Assembly: GCF_036327755.1 (NCBI RefSeq)
Contig: NZ_CP109596.1
Coordinates: forward strand, 992,001 to 1,056,000
Direction of reading: 5' to 3'
DNA length: 64,000 nt
DNA from: Nocardia sp. NBC_01503
GTDB lineage: Bacteria > Actinomycetota > Actinomycetes > Mycobacteriales > Mycobacteriaceae
Part shown: positions 50,566 through 58,604 of the stretch, piece by piece
How the letters are laid out: each line of letters starts with the position of its first letter
Position numbering within the stretch: the first letter of the stretch is position 1
The notes under the pieces: generated by a model
The model's database searches: none
The model's input: the letters and a program-made list of their open reading frames with translations, nothing else
What the model was told of the DNA's origin: nothing
Made by a program: the position numbers and the translations under genes

Positions 50566-50618
50566 ATTCCCCGCAGGGAATGATCATGTGGCCGCGCTTG
50601 TCATTCCTTCCAGGGAAT
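50566..50618. promoter_or_regulatory. Two palindromes, candidate XRE regulator operators
   Basis: ATTCCC-CGCA-GGGAAT at 50566-50581 and ATTCCT-TCCA-GGGAAT at 50603-50618. Centres are 37 bp apart (between three and four helical turns). They lie in the 122-bp divergent control region. Confidence 0.65.
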
Positions 50619-50652
50619 CGCTCACGAGCGAACGGGCGCAGACAGTGGAGGT

Positions 50653-51453
50653 ATGACGATCATGGCGGTGGCAGCCCCGGCGAGCCCGTTCGCACAGCAG
50701 TTGAAGCATTGGCGCACCCGCCGCCGAATCAGCCAGTTGGACCTGGCGATCAGCGCCGAGACCAGCCAGCGGTATCTGAGCTTCCTGGAGCAGGGGCGTT
50801 CGCATCCGGGGCGGACCATGGTGGTGCGGCTGGCCGAATCGCTGGGACTCTCACTGCGCGAACGCAATACGCTGCTGCTGGCGGCGGGCTATGCCCCCGC
50901 GTTTCCCGAATCCGCTTTGGACGCACCGGAACTCGGACCGGTGCGCCACGCGCTGGACACCATCCTGCAGGGGCATCTGCCGTATCCGGCGGTGGTGACC
51001 AGGCCGTACGGGGTACTGGTGGCCGCCAATGCCGCGTTCGAGATGCTCGCGCAGGGGTGCGCGCCGGAGCTACTGGACGCACCGCTGAACGTGCTGCGCC
51101 TGGCCCTGCATCCGGACGGCCTGGCGCGACGGGTGATCAATCTGCCGGAATGGGGACGGCATATCACCGACAGCCTGCGCAATCGGGCGGCGCGCAGCCC
51201 GGATCCGGATCTGGACGGTCTCATCGCGGAGCTGGACGGATATCTGCCGCCGGTCGACCCAGGACCGCATCACCTCGGCTTCGCGGTACCGCTGCGATTG
51301 CGCAGCCCGGGTGGCGAGCTGCGGCTGATCACCACGCTCACCTCGTTCGCGACGGCCACCGATATCACCCTGGCCGAACTGCACCTGGAGGCGTTCCTCC
51401 CCGCCGACCAGGCCACCTCGGACTATCTGCGCTCCCGGTTCGCGACCTCCTGA
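50653..51453 (+). CDS. XRE-family regulator with MmyB-like ligand domain
   Basis: A 266-residue protein: residues 12-67 form a helix-turn-helix (LDLAISAETSQRYLSFLEQG), and about 95-260 an MmyB-like ligand-binding domain (GVLVAANAAFEMLAQG, then a fatty-acid-binding PAS-like region). Genes of this family are commonly divergent from an oxidoreductase they control, as seen here. It should bind the two palindromes upstream. A strong terminator follows. Confidence 0.9.
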   Translation: MTIMAVAAPASPFAQQLKHWRTRRRISQLDLAISAETSQRYLSFLEQGRSHPGRTMVVRLAESLGLSLRERNTLLLAAGYAPAFPESALDAPELGPVRHALDTILQGHLPYPAVVTRPYGVLVAANAAFEMLAQGCAPELLDAPLNVLRLALHPDGLARRVINLPEWGRHITDSLRNRAARSPDPDLDGLIAELDGYLPPVDPGPHHLGFAVPLRLRSPGGELRLITTLTSFATATDITLAELHLEAFLPADQATSDYLRSRFATS

Positions 51454-51464
51454 GCCACTCCCCC

Positions 51465-51496
51465 AGCGCCTCTCACCGCCGTGAGGGGCGCTTTTT
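51465..51496 (+). terminator. Rho-independent terminator of the XRE gene
   Basis: A 12-bp stem with one G-U pair (arms start AGCGCCTCTCAC, 51465-51476 and 51480-51491), a short loop and TTTTT at 51492-51496. Confidence 0.85.
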
Positions 51497-51524
51497 CGGG
51501 TCCGGCGGGGTACTTGTGCCCTAA

Positions 51525-51554
51525 TACTCGTAGACGTATATTCGTAGACGAGTA
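51525..51554. promoter_or_regulatory. 30-bp palindrome, candidate PadR operator
   Basis: TACTCGT at 51525-51531 is mirrored by ACGAGTA at 51548-51554, and inner bases keep most of the symmetry (24 of 30 positions), with a central ATAT. The copied unit TCGTAGACG also occurs twice in direct order. It overlaps the likely promoter and ends beside the AAAGGAGG ribosome binding site of the PadR gene. Confidence 0.7.
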
Positions 51555-51569
51555 AAGGAGGTGCCGGAG

Positions 51570-52232
51570 ATGGCCCGCAAACGCAAAGTCGGAAATCTGA
51601 TGGCACTGGCCGTGCTGTCCGTCCTGGCCATCGCGCCCATGCATCGCTACGAGATCGCCGGGCGGTTGCGGGAGTACGGCAAGGACCACGACATGGGCGT
51701 CAAGTGGGGTTCGCTGTACACCGTTGTCGACAACCTCACCAAACACGGATTCCTCGAGGTCACCGGCAGCGAACGCGACGGCGCCCGCCCCGAACGCACC
51801 ATCTATCGGATCACCGAGGCCGGTCGGGCCGAACTCGCCGACTGGACCCGCGAACTCATCGCCAGCCCCGAACCCGAGCAGCGCCCCTTCATGGCCGGCC
51901 TCTCGGTGCTCTCGGTACTGCCGCCGGATGAGGTCGTCGGACTCCTCACCGACCGAATCACCAAGCTGGAGAGCACAATCGATGCCTCCAAGACCCAATT
52001 GGCCGCACTGGAAGGCTCATTGCCGCGCCTTTTCCTGATCGAAGACGACTATGAGCTGGCCATGCTGACCGCCGAGGCGAATTGGGCTCGCGCACTGCGT
52101 GATTCACTCGCCGACGGCACCTTCCCGCAGGTCGAGATGTGGCGGACCTGGCATCGCGACGGGGTCACCCCCGCCGAGGCCTCCGCAATGGTGGAGGGAG
52201 GACTGCTCGGCGAGCAGACGCCGCCGGACTGA
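51570..52232 (+). CDS. PadR family transcriptional regulator
   Basis: A 220-residue regulator. The PadR winged helix occupies residues 1-90 (MHRYEIAGRLREYGKDHDMG, WGSLYTVVDNLTKHGFLEVT, then the wing GARPERTIYRITEAGRAEL), and the C-terminal Vir-type helical domain (about 110-200) gives dimerisation (LESTIDASKTQLAALEGSLP). Start ATG 51570 has a perfect AAAGGAGG eight bases upstream. Long C-terminal region places it in PadR subfamily 1. The monooxygenase gene follows 200 bp later and is the probable target. Confidence 0.9.
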   Translation: MARKRKVGNLMALAVLSVLAIAPMHRYEIAGRLREYGKDHDMGVKWGSLYTVVDNLTKHGFLEVTGSERDGARPERTIYRITEAGRAELADWTRELIASPEPEQRPFMAGLSVLSVLPPDEVVGLLTDRITKLESTIDASKTQLAALEGSLPRLFLIEDDYELAMLTAEANWARALRDSLADGTFPQVEMWRTWHRDGVTPAEASAMVEGGLLGEQTPPD

Positions 52233-52432
52233 CAACACCGGACCGACGACAAGAACCGGGCCCCGACGAAGGTGCTGCAACACCACCGCCGAGACCCGGG
52301 AACACACCTTCCCGATCCGTGCTCGTGCAGGCGAACTCGTACCGAGTTTGGCAACTACAGGATAACTGGGTTCTCCGCGCGCGCTCTGATTCGGGGTTAT
52401 TCCAAACCTTCGAACATTCAGGGAGACAACCC

Positions 52433-53650
52433 ATGTCCACGACAAATCCACGCGCGATTCGCTCCGCCCTCGTCATCGGCGGCGGCATCTCCGGACCGGT
52501 CACCGCGACCGCGTTGACCAAGGCCGGAATCGAGGCGCGCGTCTTCGAGGCGTACCCCGGCCCCGCCTACGGCATCGGCTCCAATCTCGCCCTCGCCCCG
52601 AACGGGGTCGCCGCGCTCGACATCATCGGCGCGGGTGAGGCGGTGCGCGCGGTCGCCGCACCGATCCACACCAGCTCGATGTCCGTCAACAGCAAGAACG
52701 TCGCACTGCCCGGGCTGACCGGGGTGGAACCACTGTGCCTGGTCGATCGGCCGGATCTGCATGTGGCACTACACGATACGGCCGTCTCCAATGGCGTTCA
52801 GTTCGAGTACAACAAGAAATTGATCGACGTCGAGGAGCATGCGGACGGGGTCACCGCGCACTTCGCCGACGGCAGCAGCGCCACCGGGGATGTGCTCATC
52901 GGCGCGGACGGTATTCGCTCCACCGTGCGCACCCTCATCGATCCGGATGCCCCCGGACCGACCTACCTGGGCATGCTGGGCTTCGGCGCGTACACCGAGA
53001 TCTCCAACCCCATCCCGCCGGGGAATATGACCTTCGCCTTCGGCAAGCGCGGCTACTACCTGTACTGGACCATGCCCGACGGGCGGGCCGCGTGGGGTGC
53101 GAATCTGCCGCACGAGAAGTACATGTCGCTCTCGGAGGCGCGGACCGTGCCCAATGCGGAGTGGCTGCGCATCCTGCGCGAGGTCTACTCCGATGACACC
53201 CCCGGCGCGGAATTGGCTCGCAATACCAAGCCGGAGGAACTGATGGTGGTGGGCGCGCTGCACATCATGCCGAAGGTGCCGCACTGGTACCGCGGGCGCA
53301 TGGTGCTCACCGGCGATGCCGTGCACGCGCCCAGCAATACCTCCGGGCAGGGCGGGTCGATGGCCATCGAGAGCGCCGTCGAATTGGCGCGCTGCCTGCG
53401 CGATATCGAGGATCCGACAACGGCTTTCGCCACCTACGAGGCGCTGCGGCGGCCCCGGGTGGAGGGGGTGGCCGATCGGGTCAAGCGGATGAATCACACC
53501 AAGGCGGCGGGGCCGGTGACCCGGGCGTTCATGGGGATGATCATGCCGATGATGTTCAAGCGGATGGATCCGGAGAAGGCATTCGGGCATGAACAGCGGT
53601 TCCGGATCGACTGGGATGCTCCGGTGCGACCGGTGCGCGCAGTCGCCTGA
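52433..53650 (+). CDS. FAD-dependent monooxygenase (aromatic hydroxylase-like)
   Basis: A 405-residue group A flavoprotein hydroxylase. Motifs in order: GxGxxG in SALVIGGGISGPVTATALTK (residues 10-29), the mid-region DVLIGADGIRSTVRTL (DG motif), and the FAD-binding GRMVLTGDAVHAPSNTSGQG (GD motif). It uses NADPH and oxygen to hydroxylate an aromatic or polyketide substrate. ATG 52433 has AGGGAG seven bases upstream. Adjacent PadR and the PadR-like operator suggest induction by a phenolic or drug-like compound; such enzymes can inactivate antibiotics such as rifamycin and tetracycline. Confidence 0.88.
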   Translation: MSTTNPRAIRSALVIGGGISGPVTATALTKAGIEARVFEAYPGPAYGIGSNLALAPNGVAALDIIGAGEAVRAVAAPIHTSSMSVNSKNVALPGLTGVEPLCLVDRPDLHVALHDTAVSNGVQFEYNKKLIDVEEHADGVTAHFADGSSATGDVLIGADGIRSTVRTLIDPDAPGPTYLGMLGFGAYTEISNPIPPGNMTFAFGKRGYYLYWTMPDGRAAWGANLPHEKYMSLSEARTVPNAEWLRILREVYSDDTPGAELARNTKPEELMVVGALHIMPKVPHWYRGRMVLTGDAVHAPSNTSGQGGSMAIESAVELARCLRDIEDPTTAFATYEALRRPRVEGVADRVKRMNHTKAAGPVTRAFMGMIMPMMFKRMDPEKAFGHEQRFRIDWDAPVRPVRAVA

Positions 53651-53662
53651 CCTCTGAAACAC

Positions 53663-53695
53663 GCTGTCCCGCTGCGGTTATCGCAGCGGGACAGC
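53663..53695. terminator. Strong hairpin after the monooxygenase gene
   Basis: A perfect 14-bp stem (53663-53676 and 53682-53695, arm GCTGTCCCGCTGCG) with a 5-base loop. No U run. It stands just before a half copy of the dispersed repeat. Confidence 0.6.
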
Positions 53696-53700
53696 GGGGT

Positions 53701-53732
53701 GTGGATCCCGGCCAAAAGCATGCCGGGATGAC
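53701..53732. repeat. Half copy of the dispersed palindromic repeat
   Basis: The 32-bp right half unit (GTGGATCCCGGCC to GCCGGGATGAC) is present in full, but no left half lies before it. It is identical to the right half of the mce copy. Confidence 0.8.
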
Positions 53733-53791
53733 GGGGGTGATTTCGCCGAGAGGACGGGGCGCCGACCGGCAGCAGCTTGGGATGGGTGTTC

Positions 53792-55828
53792 TCAGCCTCT
53801 GGCGGGAAGGGCGTCGGGGCGGTCGGCCTCGTCGAGGAGTTTGGTGGCGATATTGTCGATGCTCTGATCGAAGAGGGCGCGCTCCTCGGGATCGGTGAGA
53901 TCCCAGTCGCCGAGCTGGTTTTCGAGCCAGCGCTTCCAGGCGACCTGCACGGTATCGACCTCGCGCAGGCCACGCTCGGTGAGCGTCAGTTCCTTGCCGT
54001 CCAGGCGGACCAACCCCTCGCGCTGCGCCTTCTCGAAGACCGGTTCCACCAATTCCGCTGGTATCCAATGGGTTTTGGCGATGTCCGATACCGTCACCGA
54101 GCCACGCAGGCGTTGATACATGCGGACCTGTCCGAGCGCCCACGCCTCATCCCGGCCGAGCGCACTGCCCGCCGCCGCGAGGATTCCCGGTTCGGGCACG
54201 GCATTGTCACGCAGCTTGCGCAGCACCCGGACGATGGCCCGCTCCATCTGCACCCCGTTATCGGGTGAATCCGGTACCGCCCACCCCTCGCCGACATCGG
54301 TGGCCTCACCGCGCGAACTATCGCGCAGCGGTACCTCTTTCAACAGCCAGGCGATGAGGAACCCCAGGACCGCGACCGGCACCACCCAGCGGAAGACGTA
54401 ATCGATCGAGGTGGCGTAGGCGTCGACGATCGGCATGGCCTGCTCCGGCGGCAGCGCGCGCAGCGCCTGCGGATTCTGCGCGACCTCCGGCGGCACCTTC
54501 GCCTCCATGAGTGCCGTACCCAGATGCGGCCCAAGCTGATTCGAGTACAGCGTGCCGAAAACGGTGGTGCCGAAGGCGCTGCCGATGGTCCGGAAGAAGG
54601 TCACACCGGAGGTCGCGGTGCCCAGATCCGAATACGGCACGCTGTTCTGCACCGCGATGGTCAGCACCTGCATGGCCAGACCGATACCCAAACCCAGAAT
54701 CAGCATGTACAGCGACTGCAACCAGAAGCCGGTGCTCGCATCCATGGTCGACATGAGGAACAGGCCCACCGCCATGACGGCGGTACCGGCGATCGGGAAC
54801 AACTTGTACCGCCCGGTGCGACCCACGATGGTGCCGGAAAGGATTGAGGTGGTGAACAATCCGACCACCAGCGGCAAGGTCTGCACGCCGGACGCGGTTG
54901 CCGAGACGCCCTTCACGTATTGCAGGAACGCGGGCAGATAGGTCATCGCGCCGAGCATGGCGAAGCCGACGATGAAGCTCAGGATCGAGCAGATGGTGAA
55001 TACATTGCTGCGGAACAGCCGCATCGGCAGCATGGGCTCCTGCGCCCGCAACTCCACCGCCACGAAAGCCGCCAGCGCCACCACCGCGGCCGCGAACAGA
55101 CCGAGGATCATGCCCGAACCCCACGCGTATTCCTGTCCGCCCCACTCCAATCCGAGGATCAGGCAGGTGACGCCGATGGCGATGAGCGCGATGCCGAGAT
55201 AGTCGACCAGCGGTTTGACCGCATTGCGCACCACCGGAATCGTGCGCGCCGCGACGAGAATCATGATGACCGCGATCGGCACGTTCACGTAGAAGCACCA
55301 GCGCCAGCTCAGATGATCGGTGAACAGGCCGCCCAGGGTCGGGCCGACCACCGTGGTCACGCCGAAGACCGCGCCCAGCGCGCCCTGGTACTGACCGCGT
55401 TCGCGCAGTGGAATCACATCGGCGATGAGCGCCATGGAGGTCACCATGAGCCCGCCCGCGCCGAGTCCCTGTACGGCTCGGGCAATGATCAGCAACTCCA
55501 TGCCGTGCGCCATGCCGGCGACGATCGAGCCGAGAATGAAGATGGCTCCGCTGAGTTGGAAGATCAGTTTGCGGCCGAACAGGTCACCGAGCTTTCCGGC
55601 CAGCGCGGTGGCGATCGCCTCCGCCACCAGATAGGCGGTGACCACCCATGCCATATGGCCCGCACCGCCCAGATCGGCGACGATGGTCGGCAGGGCGGTG
55701 GAGACGATGGTCGAGTCGAGTGCCGCCATGAGCATCCCGAGCACCACGGTGCCGAAGATGACATTGATCCTGGCCCGGCTCAGAGGCTGGGGCACGGAGG
55801 AGGCGACGGCCGCGCTGGCACCGGTCAT
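53792..55828 (-). CDS. MFS exporter (DHA2/EmrB) fused to a C-terminal winged-helix domain
   Basis: A 678-residue protein. Residues 15-520 are a 14-helix drug:proton antiporter (ALDSTIVSTALPTIVADLGG on helix 1, GKLGDLFGRK motif A, VFGVTTVVGPTLGGLFTDHL motif C). Residues about 525-678 are soluble: a MarR-like winged helix (LRGSVTVSDIAKTHWIPAEL, REGLVRLDGKELTLTERGL) and an acidic tail. An exporter carrying a DNA-binding-like domain is uncommon; the domain may sense ligand or bind DNA from the membrane. The TetR gene lies 77 bp upstream on the same strand, so both should be one transcript. Confidence 0.9.
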   Translation of the reverse strand: MTGASAAVASSVPQPLSRARINVIFGTVVLGMLMAALDSTIVSTALPTIVADLGGAGHMAWVVTAYLVAEAIATALAGKLGDLFGRKLIFQLSGAIFILGSIVAGMAHGMELLIIARAVQGLGAGGLMVTSMALIADVIPLRERGQYQGALGAVFGVTTVVGPTLGGLFTDHLSWRWCFYVNVPIAVIMILVAARTIPVVRNAVKPLVDYLGIALIAIGVTCLILGLEWGGQEYAWGSGMILGLFAAAVVALAAFVAVELRAQEPMLPMRLFRSNVFTICSILSFIVGFAMLGAMTYLPAFLQYVKGVSATASGVQTLPLVVGLFTTSILSGTIVGRTGRYKLFPIAGTAVMAVGLFLMSTMDASTGFWLQSLYMLILGLGIGLAMQVLTIAVQNSVPYSDLGTATSGVTFFRTIGSAFGTTVFGTLYSNQLGPHLGTALMEAKVPPEVAQNPQALRALPPEQAMPIVDAYATSIDYVFRWVVPVAVLGFLIAWLLKEVPLRDSSRGEATDVGEGWAVPDSPDNGVQMERAIVRVLRKLRDNAVPEPGILAAAGSALGRDEAWALGQVRMYQRLRGSVTVSDIAKTHWIPAELVEPVFEKAQREGLVRLDGKELTLTERGLREVDTVQVAWKRWLENQLGDWDLTDPEERALFDQSIDNIATKLLDEADRPDALPARG

Positions 55829-55904
55829 CGGCCCAGTATGTTTCGCTCATAAGCCGATGAACAGCAACGACACGGCTAACAGCTGCTTCGCGTGCACGGC
55901 AGTA

Positions 55905-56561
55905 TCACTTCGCACATACCGCGTAGTCGCCCAGCGCCGGCTCGAGGGTCGCGAAGGCGTCGGCGATATATCCGGTCAGCGCGGCGGCGATGGCGTCGTT
56001 GGATTCGCCCGCAACCGTACGGCGCAGGGTCTCGTCGAAGAGGGCGCGATGAATGCCACCGAACAGGGCGGCCGCGATACGCGGCGTGAAATCGCCGGGG
56101 GCGGAGGCTGTTTCGACCGCGAGAGCCTCCGCGAGGCGGCGTTCGCGCTCATCGTGGAACTCGCGCAACCGAGCCACCAGCGCCGGGCTGCCGGTGATCA
56201 GCCGGGCGAACTCCGGACCGGAGAAGCCGGCCACCGCATCCTGGTCCGCCGCCGCGGACAGGTAGGCGTCCCGCAGCGCCACCAGCGCGGATTCGCCGGG
56301 CGACCGCTCCCCGACGGTGCGCGCGAGGCTTTCGACAAAAACATCGTGCAGGTCCAGGACCAGATCTTCCTTGCGCGGAAAGTAATTGGTGACGGTCATC
56401 TTGGCGACATCCGCGGCGACCGCGATTTCGGCGATGGTGACGTTGTCATAGCCGCGCTCCAGAAACAGCAGGGTCGCGGTATTGGAGATGTTCTGCCGGG
56501 TCTGCTGCTTCTTCCGCTCCCGCAGCCCCAGCGGCCGGGTATCGGCGGTCTGTGCGCTCAT
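55905..56561 (-). CDS. TetR family regulator
   Basis: A 218-residue repressor: the TetR helix-turn-helix is at residues 10-60 (RKKQQTRQNISNTATLLFLE, VTIAEIAVAADVAKMTVTNY, with FPRKEDLVL) and an acidic ligand domain follows. It starts at ATG 56561, near a TATAGT box that would make the transcript leaderless; an earlier start at 56588 would overlap the operator. It lies upstream of the exporter on the same strand and divergent from the sigma factor gene, so it probably controls all three. Confidence 0.9.
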   Translation of the reverse strand: MSAQTADTRPLGLRERKKQQTRQNISNTATLLFLERGYDNVTIAEIAVAADVAKMTVTNYFPRKEDLVLDLHDVFVESLARTVGERSPGESALVALRDAYLSAAADQDAVAGFSGPEFARLITGSPALVARLREFHDERERRLAEALAVETASAPGDFTPRIAAALFGGIHRALFDETLRRTVAGESNDAIAAALTGYIADAFATLEPALGDYAVCAK

Positions 56562-56568
56562 ACGCAGA

Positions 56569-56574
56569 ACTATA
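56569..56574 (-). promoter_or_regulatory. Candidate -10 box of the TetR gene
   Basis: TATAGT on the minus strand lies eight bases ahead of the TetR ATG, so transcription would begin at or very near the start codon. No good -35 hexamer was found at the usual distance. Confidence 0.4.
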
Positions 56575-56583
56575 ACCGATTCC

Positions 56584-56627
56584 GTCATAAATTCATTGTT
56601 GACATATTTTTAGGTCGGCTCTATGTT
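56584..56627 (+). promoter_or_regulatory. Sigma gene promoter overlapped by a TetR-like palindrome
   Basis: The palindrome GTCA-TA-AAT-TC-ATT-GT-TGAC spans 56584-56603 with 14 matched positions. The sigma gene -35 box TTGACA lies at 56599-56604 and a -10 box TATGTT at 56622-56627, 17 bp apart. This predicts a start of transcription near 56634, at the second ATG of the sigma gene. The repressor would cover the -35 box. Confidence 0.6.
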
Positions 56628-56634
56628 TGTTCTC

Positions 56635-57573
56635 ATGAGCAGCCCGATCACCCTCAGCGAAGATGCCATCAAGGACTACCTGCGCCGCATCGGCGCGACG
56701 GCACTGTTGACCGCCGAGGATGAGTACGCACTCGGGGAGCGCATCCAGGCGGGCGCACTGGCGCAGCAGAGAATCGACGAATCCGCTTCCACCGCAGTTG
56801 AACTCAGCACTTCAGAACGGCGCGCACTACAGCGCACCGTCATCGACGGCCGGAACGCGAAGGACCATATGGTGCGCGCCAATCTGCGCCTGGTGGTCTC
56901 CATCGCCAAGCACTATCCGACCCCGACCGGAATGTCACTGCTCGATCTGACCCAGGAGGGCACCGTGGGCCTGATGCGCGCGGTCGACAAGTTCGACCAT
57001 CGCCGCGGTTTGAAGCTGTCGACCTACGCCACCTGGTGGATTCGGCAGTCCATCGGCCGCGCCCTGGCCGATCAGAGCCGCACGATTCGCATCCCGGTAC
57101 ACGTGGTGGAGGTGCTGAATCGGGCCGTTCGCACCCGGCGGGAGCTGTCGCAACAGCTCGGCCGCGAAGCCACCGTCGAGGAGATCGCCGCCGATATGGA
57201 GTTGCCGGTCGATCAGGTCCGCGAGGTCATGCGCCATGGGCGCGAACCGATTTCGCTGCACACCCCGGTCGGCGCGGAGGATGCCACCGAACTCGGCGCA
57301 CTACTGGCCGATGCCGCGCCGGACCCGTCGGTCACCGTCACCGAGGGCGCGCTGCGCGGCCAACTGGGCCGGGTGCTGTCCGGCCTGCCCGAGCGGGAGG
57401 CGCAGGTCATCGCATTGCGCTACGGTCTGGACGGTGCCGAGCCGCGCACCCTGGAGGAGGTCGGCCGGCTCTTCGGCGTTTCGCGCGAGCGGATTCGCCA
57501 GATCGAGTCCAAGGCCATGCAGCGGCTGCGGCAACCGTCGCGGCGATCGGCCCTCGAGGGCATGCTCGGCTAG
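56635..57573 (+). CDS. RNA polymerase sigma factor, SigB/HrdB-like (group 2/3)
   Basis: A 312-residue sigma-70 protein. Region 1.2 is at 9-40 (DAIKDYLRRIGATALLTAED), region 2 at about 83-160 (NLRLVVSIAKHYPTPTGMSL, DLTQEGTVGLMRAVDKFDHR, the TYATWWIRQSIGRAL -10 recognition helix), region 3 at about 165-230, and region 4 at 250-310 (LEEVGRLFGVSRERIRQIES). It is shorter than primary sigma factors and lacks a region 1.1. SigB of M. tuberculosis has 323 residues. The start at 56635 would be leaderless, from the promoter above; ATG 56623 is in frame. It may be induced when the TetR repressor is released. Confidence 0.9.
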   Translation: MSSPITLSEDAIKDYLRRIGATALLTAEDEYALGERIQAGALAQQRIDESASTAVELSTSERRALQRTVIDGRNAKDHMVRANLRLVVSIAKHYPTPTGMSLLDLTQEGTVGLMRAVDKFDHRRGLKLSTYATWWIRQSIGRALADQSRTIRIPVHVVEVLNRAVRTRRELSQQLGREATVEEIAADMELPVDQVREVMRHGREPISLHTPVGAEDATELGALLADAAPDPSVTVTEGALRGQLGRVLSGLPEREAQVIALRYGLDGAEPRTLEEVGRLFGVSRERIRQIESKAMQRLRQPSRRSALEGMLG

Positions 57574-57590
57574 TCGGCCTACCACTGGAA

Positions 57591-57606
57591 CTTACTCTGG
57601 AGTAAG
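57591..57606. promoter_or_regulatory. 16-bp perfect palindrome before the SDR gene
   Basis: CTTACTC (57591-57597) and GAGTAAG (57600-57606) with a 2-bp spacer, 59 bp before the SDR start. It resembles a TetR-type operator. No regulator gene is adjacent on the plus strand. Confidence 0.55.
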
Positions 57607-57664
57607 GTCATGGAACCGTGTGCGACGAGGCACATCGAAAGCCGAACCTGTGAGGTCAACAGCC

Positions 57665-58540
57665 ATGGCATGGAAGCCAAGCGAAATCTCGGACCAGTCC
57701 GGGCGCACCTTCGTGATCACCGGAGCCAATGGCGGCATCGGCGAGCAGACCACCAAGGTGCTCGCGAGCAAGGGTGCGACCGTCATCATGGCCTGCCGCA
57801 ATACCGCCAAGGCGCAGGAGGTCGCCGACGGTATCGAGGGCGATGTGCGGGTCGCGGCACTGGATCTGGCCAGCCTCGCCTCGGTGCGTGAATTCGCGGA
57901 CAGCACAGGCGAATTCGATGTGCTCATCAACAACGCCGGACTGATGAACATCCCGTTCTCGCGCACCGTGGACGGCTTCGAAACCCAGTGGGGCGTCAAC
58001 CATCTCGGCCACTACGCGCTCACCGGACTGCTGCTCGACAAGATCGGCGACCGGGTCGTCACCCTGTCCTCCATCGCGCACAAGCAGACCCCGAAGCTGT
58101 GGATCGACGACCTGAACTACGAGAACCGCAGGTACCAGCGCAATCTCGCGTACGCGCAGTCCAAGCTGTCCAACCTGATGTTCGCCCGGGAACTACAGCG
58201 CCGCCTCACCGCGGCCGGATCGAGCAAGCGCTCCTACGGCGTGCACCCCGGTGTCTCGGCGACCGATCTCTTCGCGCGCACCGAAACCCCACTGGACAAG
58301 ATTTCCAAGCCCTTCGTCCGCCTGGTCGGCCACTCCCCCGCCAAAGCGGCGCACTCCTCCCTCTTCGCGGCCACCATGCCCGACGCCGACCCGACCATCT
58401 ACTGGGGCCCGGCCCGCCTGATGGGCAACAAGGGCCCCGTCGAACCCTGCCCGTCGAGCAAGCTCTCCCAGAACCAGGACCTGTGGCGCCGACTCTGGGA
58501 AGAGTCCGAACGCCTCACCGGCGTCACCTACAAGTTCTGA
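57665..58540 (+). CDS. Short-chain dehydrogenase/reductase (retinol dehydrogenase-like)
   Basis: A 291-residue classical SDR: RTFVITGANGGIGEQTTKVL for NAD(P) binding, VLINNAGLMN, GFETQWGVNHLGHYALTGLL, the Ser of VVTLSSIAH and catalytic YAQSKLSN (YxxxK), then YGVHPGVSATDLFAR. This pattern is typical of the actinobacterial relatives of retinol dehydrogenases and protochlorophyllide reductases. ATG 57665 begins MAWKPSEISD, the usual N-terminus; the longer frame from 57236 is only a shadow of the sigma gene. No partner is obvious; the upstream palindrome may be its operator. Confidence 0.9.
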   Translation: MAWKPSEISDQSGRTFVITGANGGIGEQTTKVLASKGATVIMACRNTAKAQEVADGIEGDVRVAALDLASLASVREFADSTGEFDVLINNAGLMNIPFSRTVDGFETQWGVNHLGHYALTGLLLDKIGDRVVTLSSIAHKQTPKLWIDDLNYENRRYQRNLAYAQSKLSNLMFARELQRRLTAAGSSKRSYGVHPGVSATDLFARTETPLDKISKPFVRLVGHSPAKAAHSSLFAATMPDADPTIYWGPARLMGNKGPVEPCPSSKLSQNQDLWRRLWEESERLTGVTYKF

Positions 58541-58567
58541 GCGTGCGGCTCTTCCGATAGTGCGACA

Positions 58568-58602
58568 TACCTGCCTACTACGTGGGCCGTAGTAGGCAGG
58601 TA
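58568..58602. promoter_or_regulatory. 15-bp perfect palindrome abutting the LprD-like gene
   Basis: Arms 58568-58582 and 58588-58602 (TACCTGCCTACTACG and its complement) with a 5-base loop, ending two bases before the GTG start at 58605. It could be a repressor site or RNA hairpin controlling the following operon. Confidence 0.5.
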
Positions 58603-58604
58603 CC

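Noticed and set aside
53494..53973. Minus-strand frame with a HPGMLLAGIH peptide
   Set aside because: The peptide is an artefact of translating the palindromic repeat; the rest is antisense to the monooxygenase and exporter genes.
54920..55852. Plus-strand frame of 310 codons opposite the exporter
   Set aside because: Antisense composition (Arg, His, Asp, Gln rich) and no recognisable domain; the transporter is obvious on the minus strand.
57236..57664. Extension of the SDR frame into the sigma factor gene
   Set aside because: It is a shifted reading of the sigma gene region 4 and has no SDR similarity.
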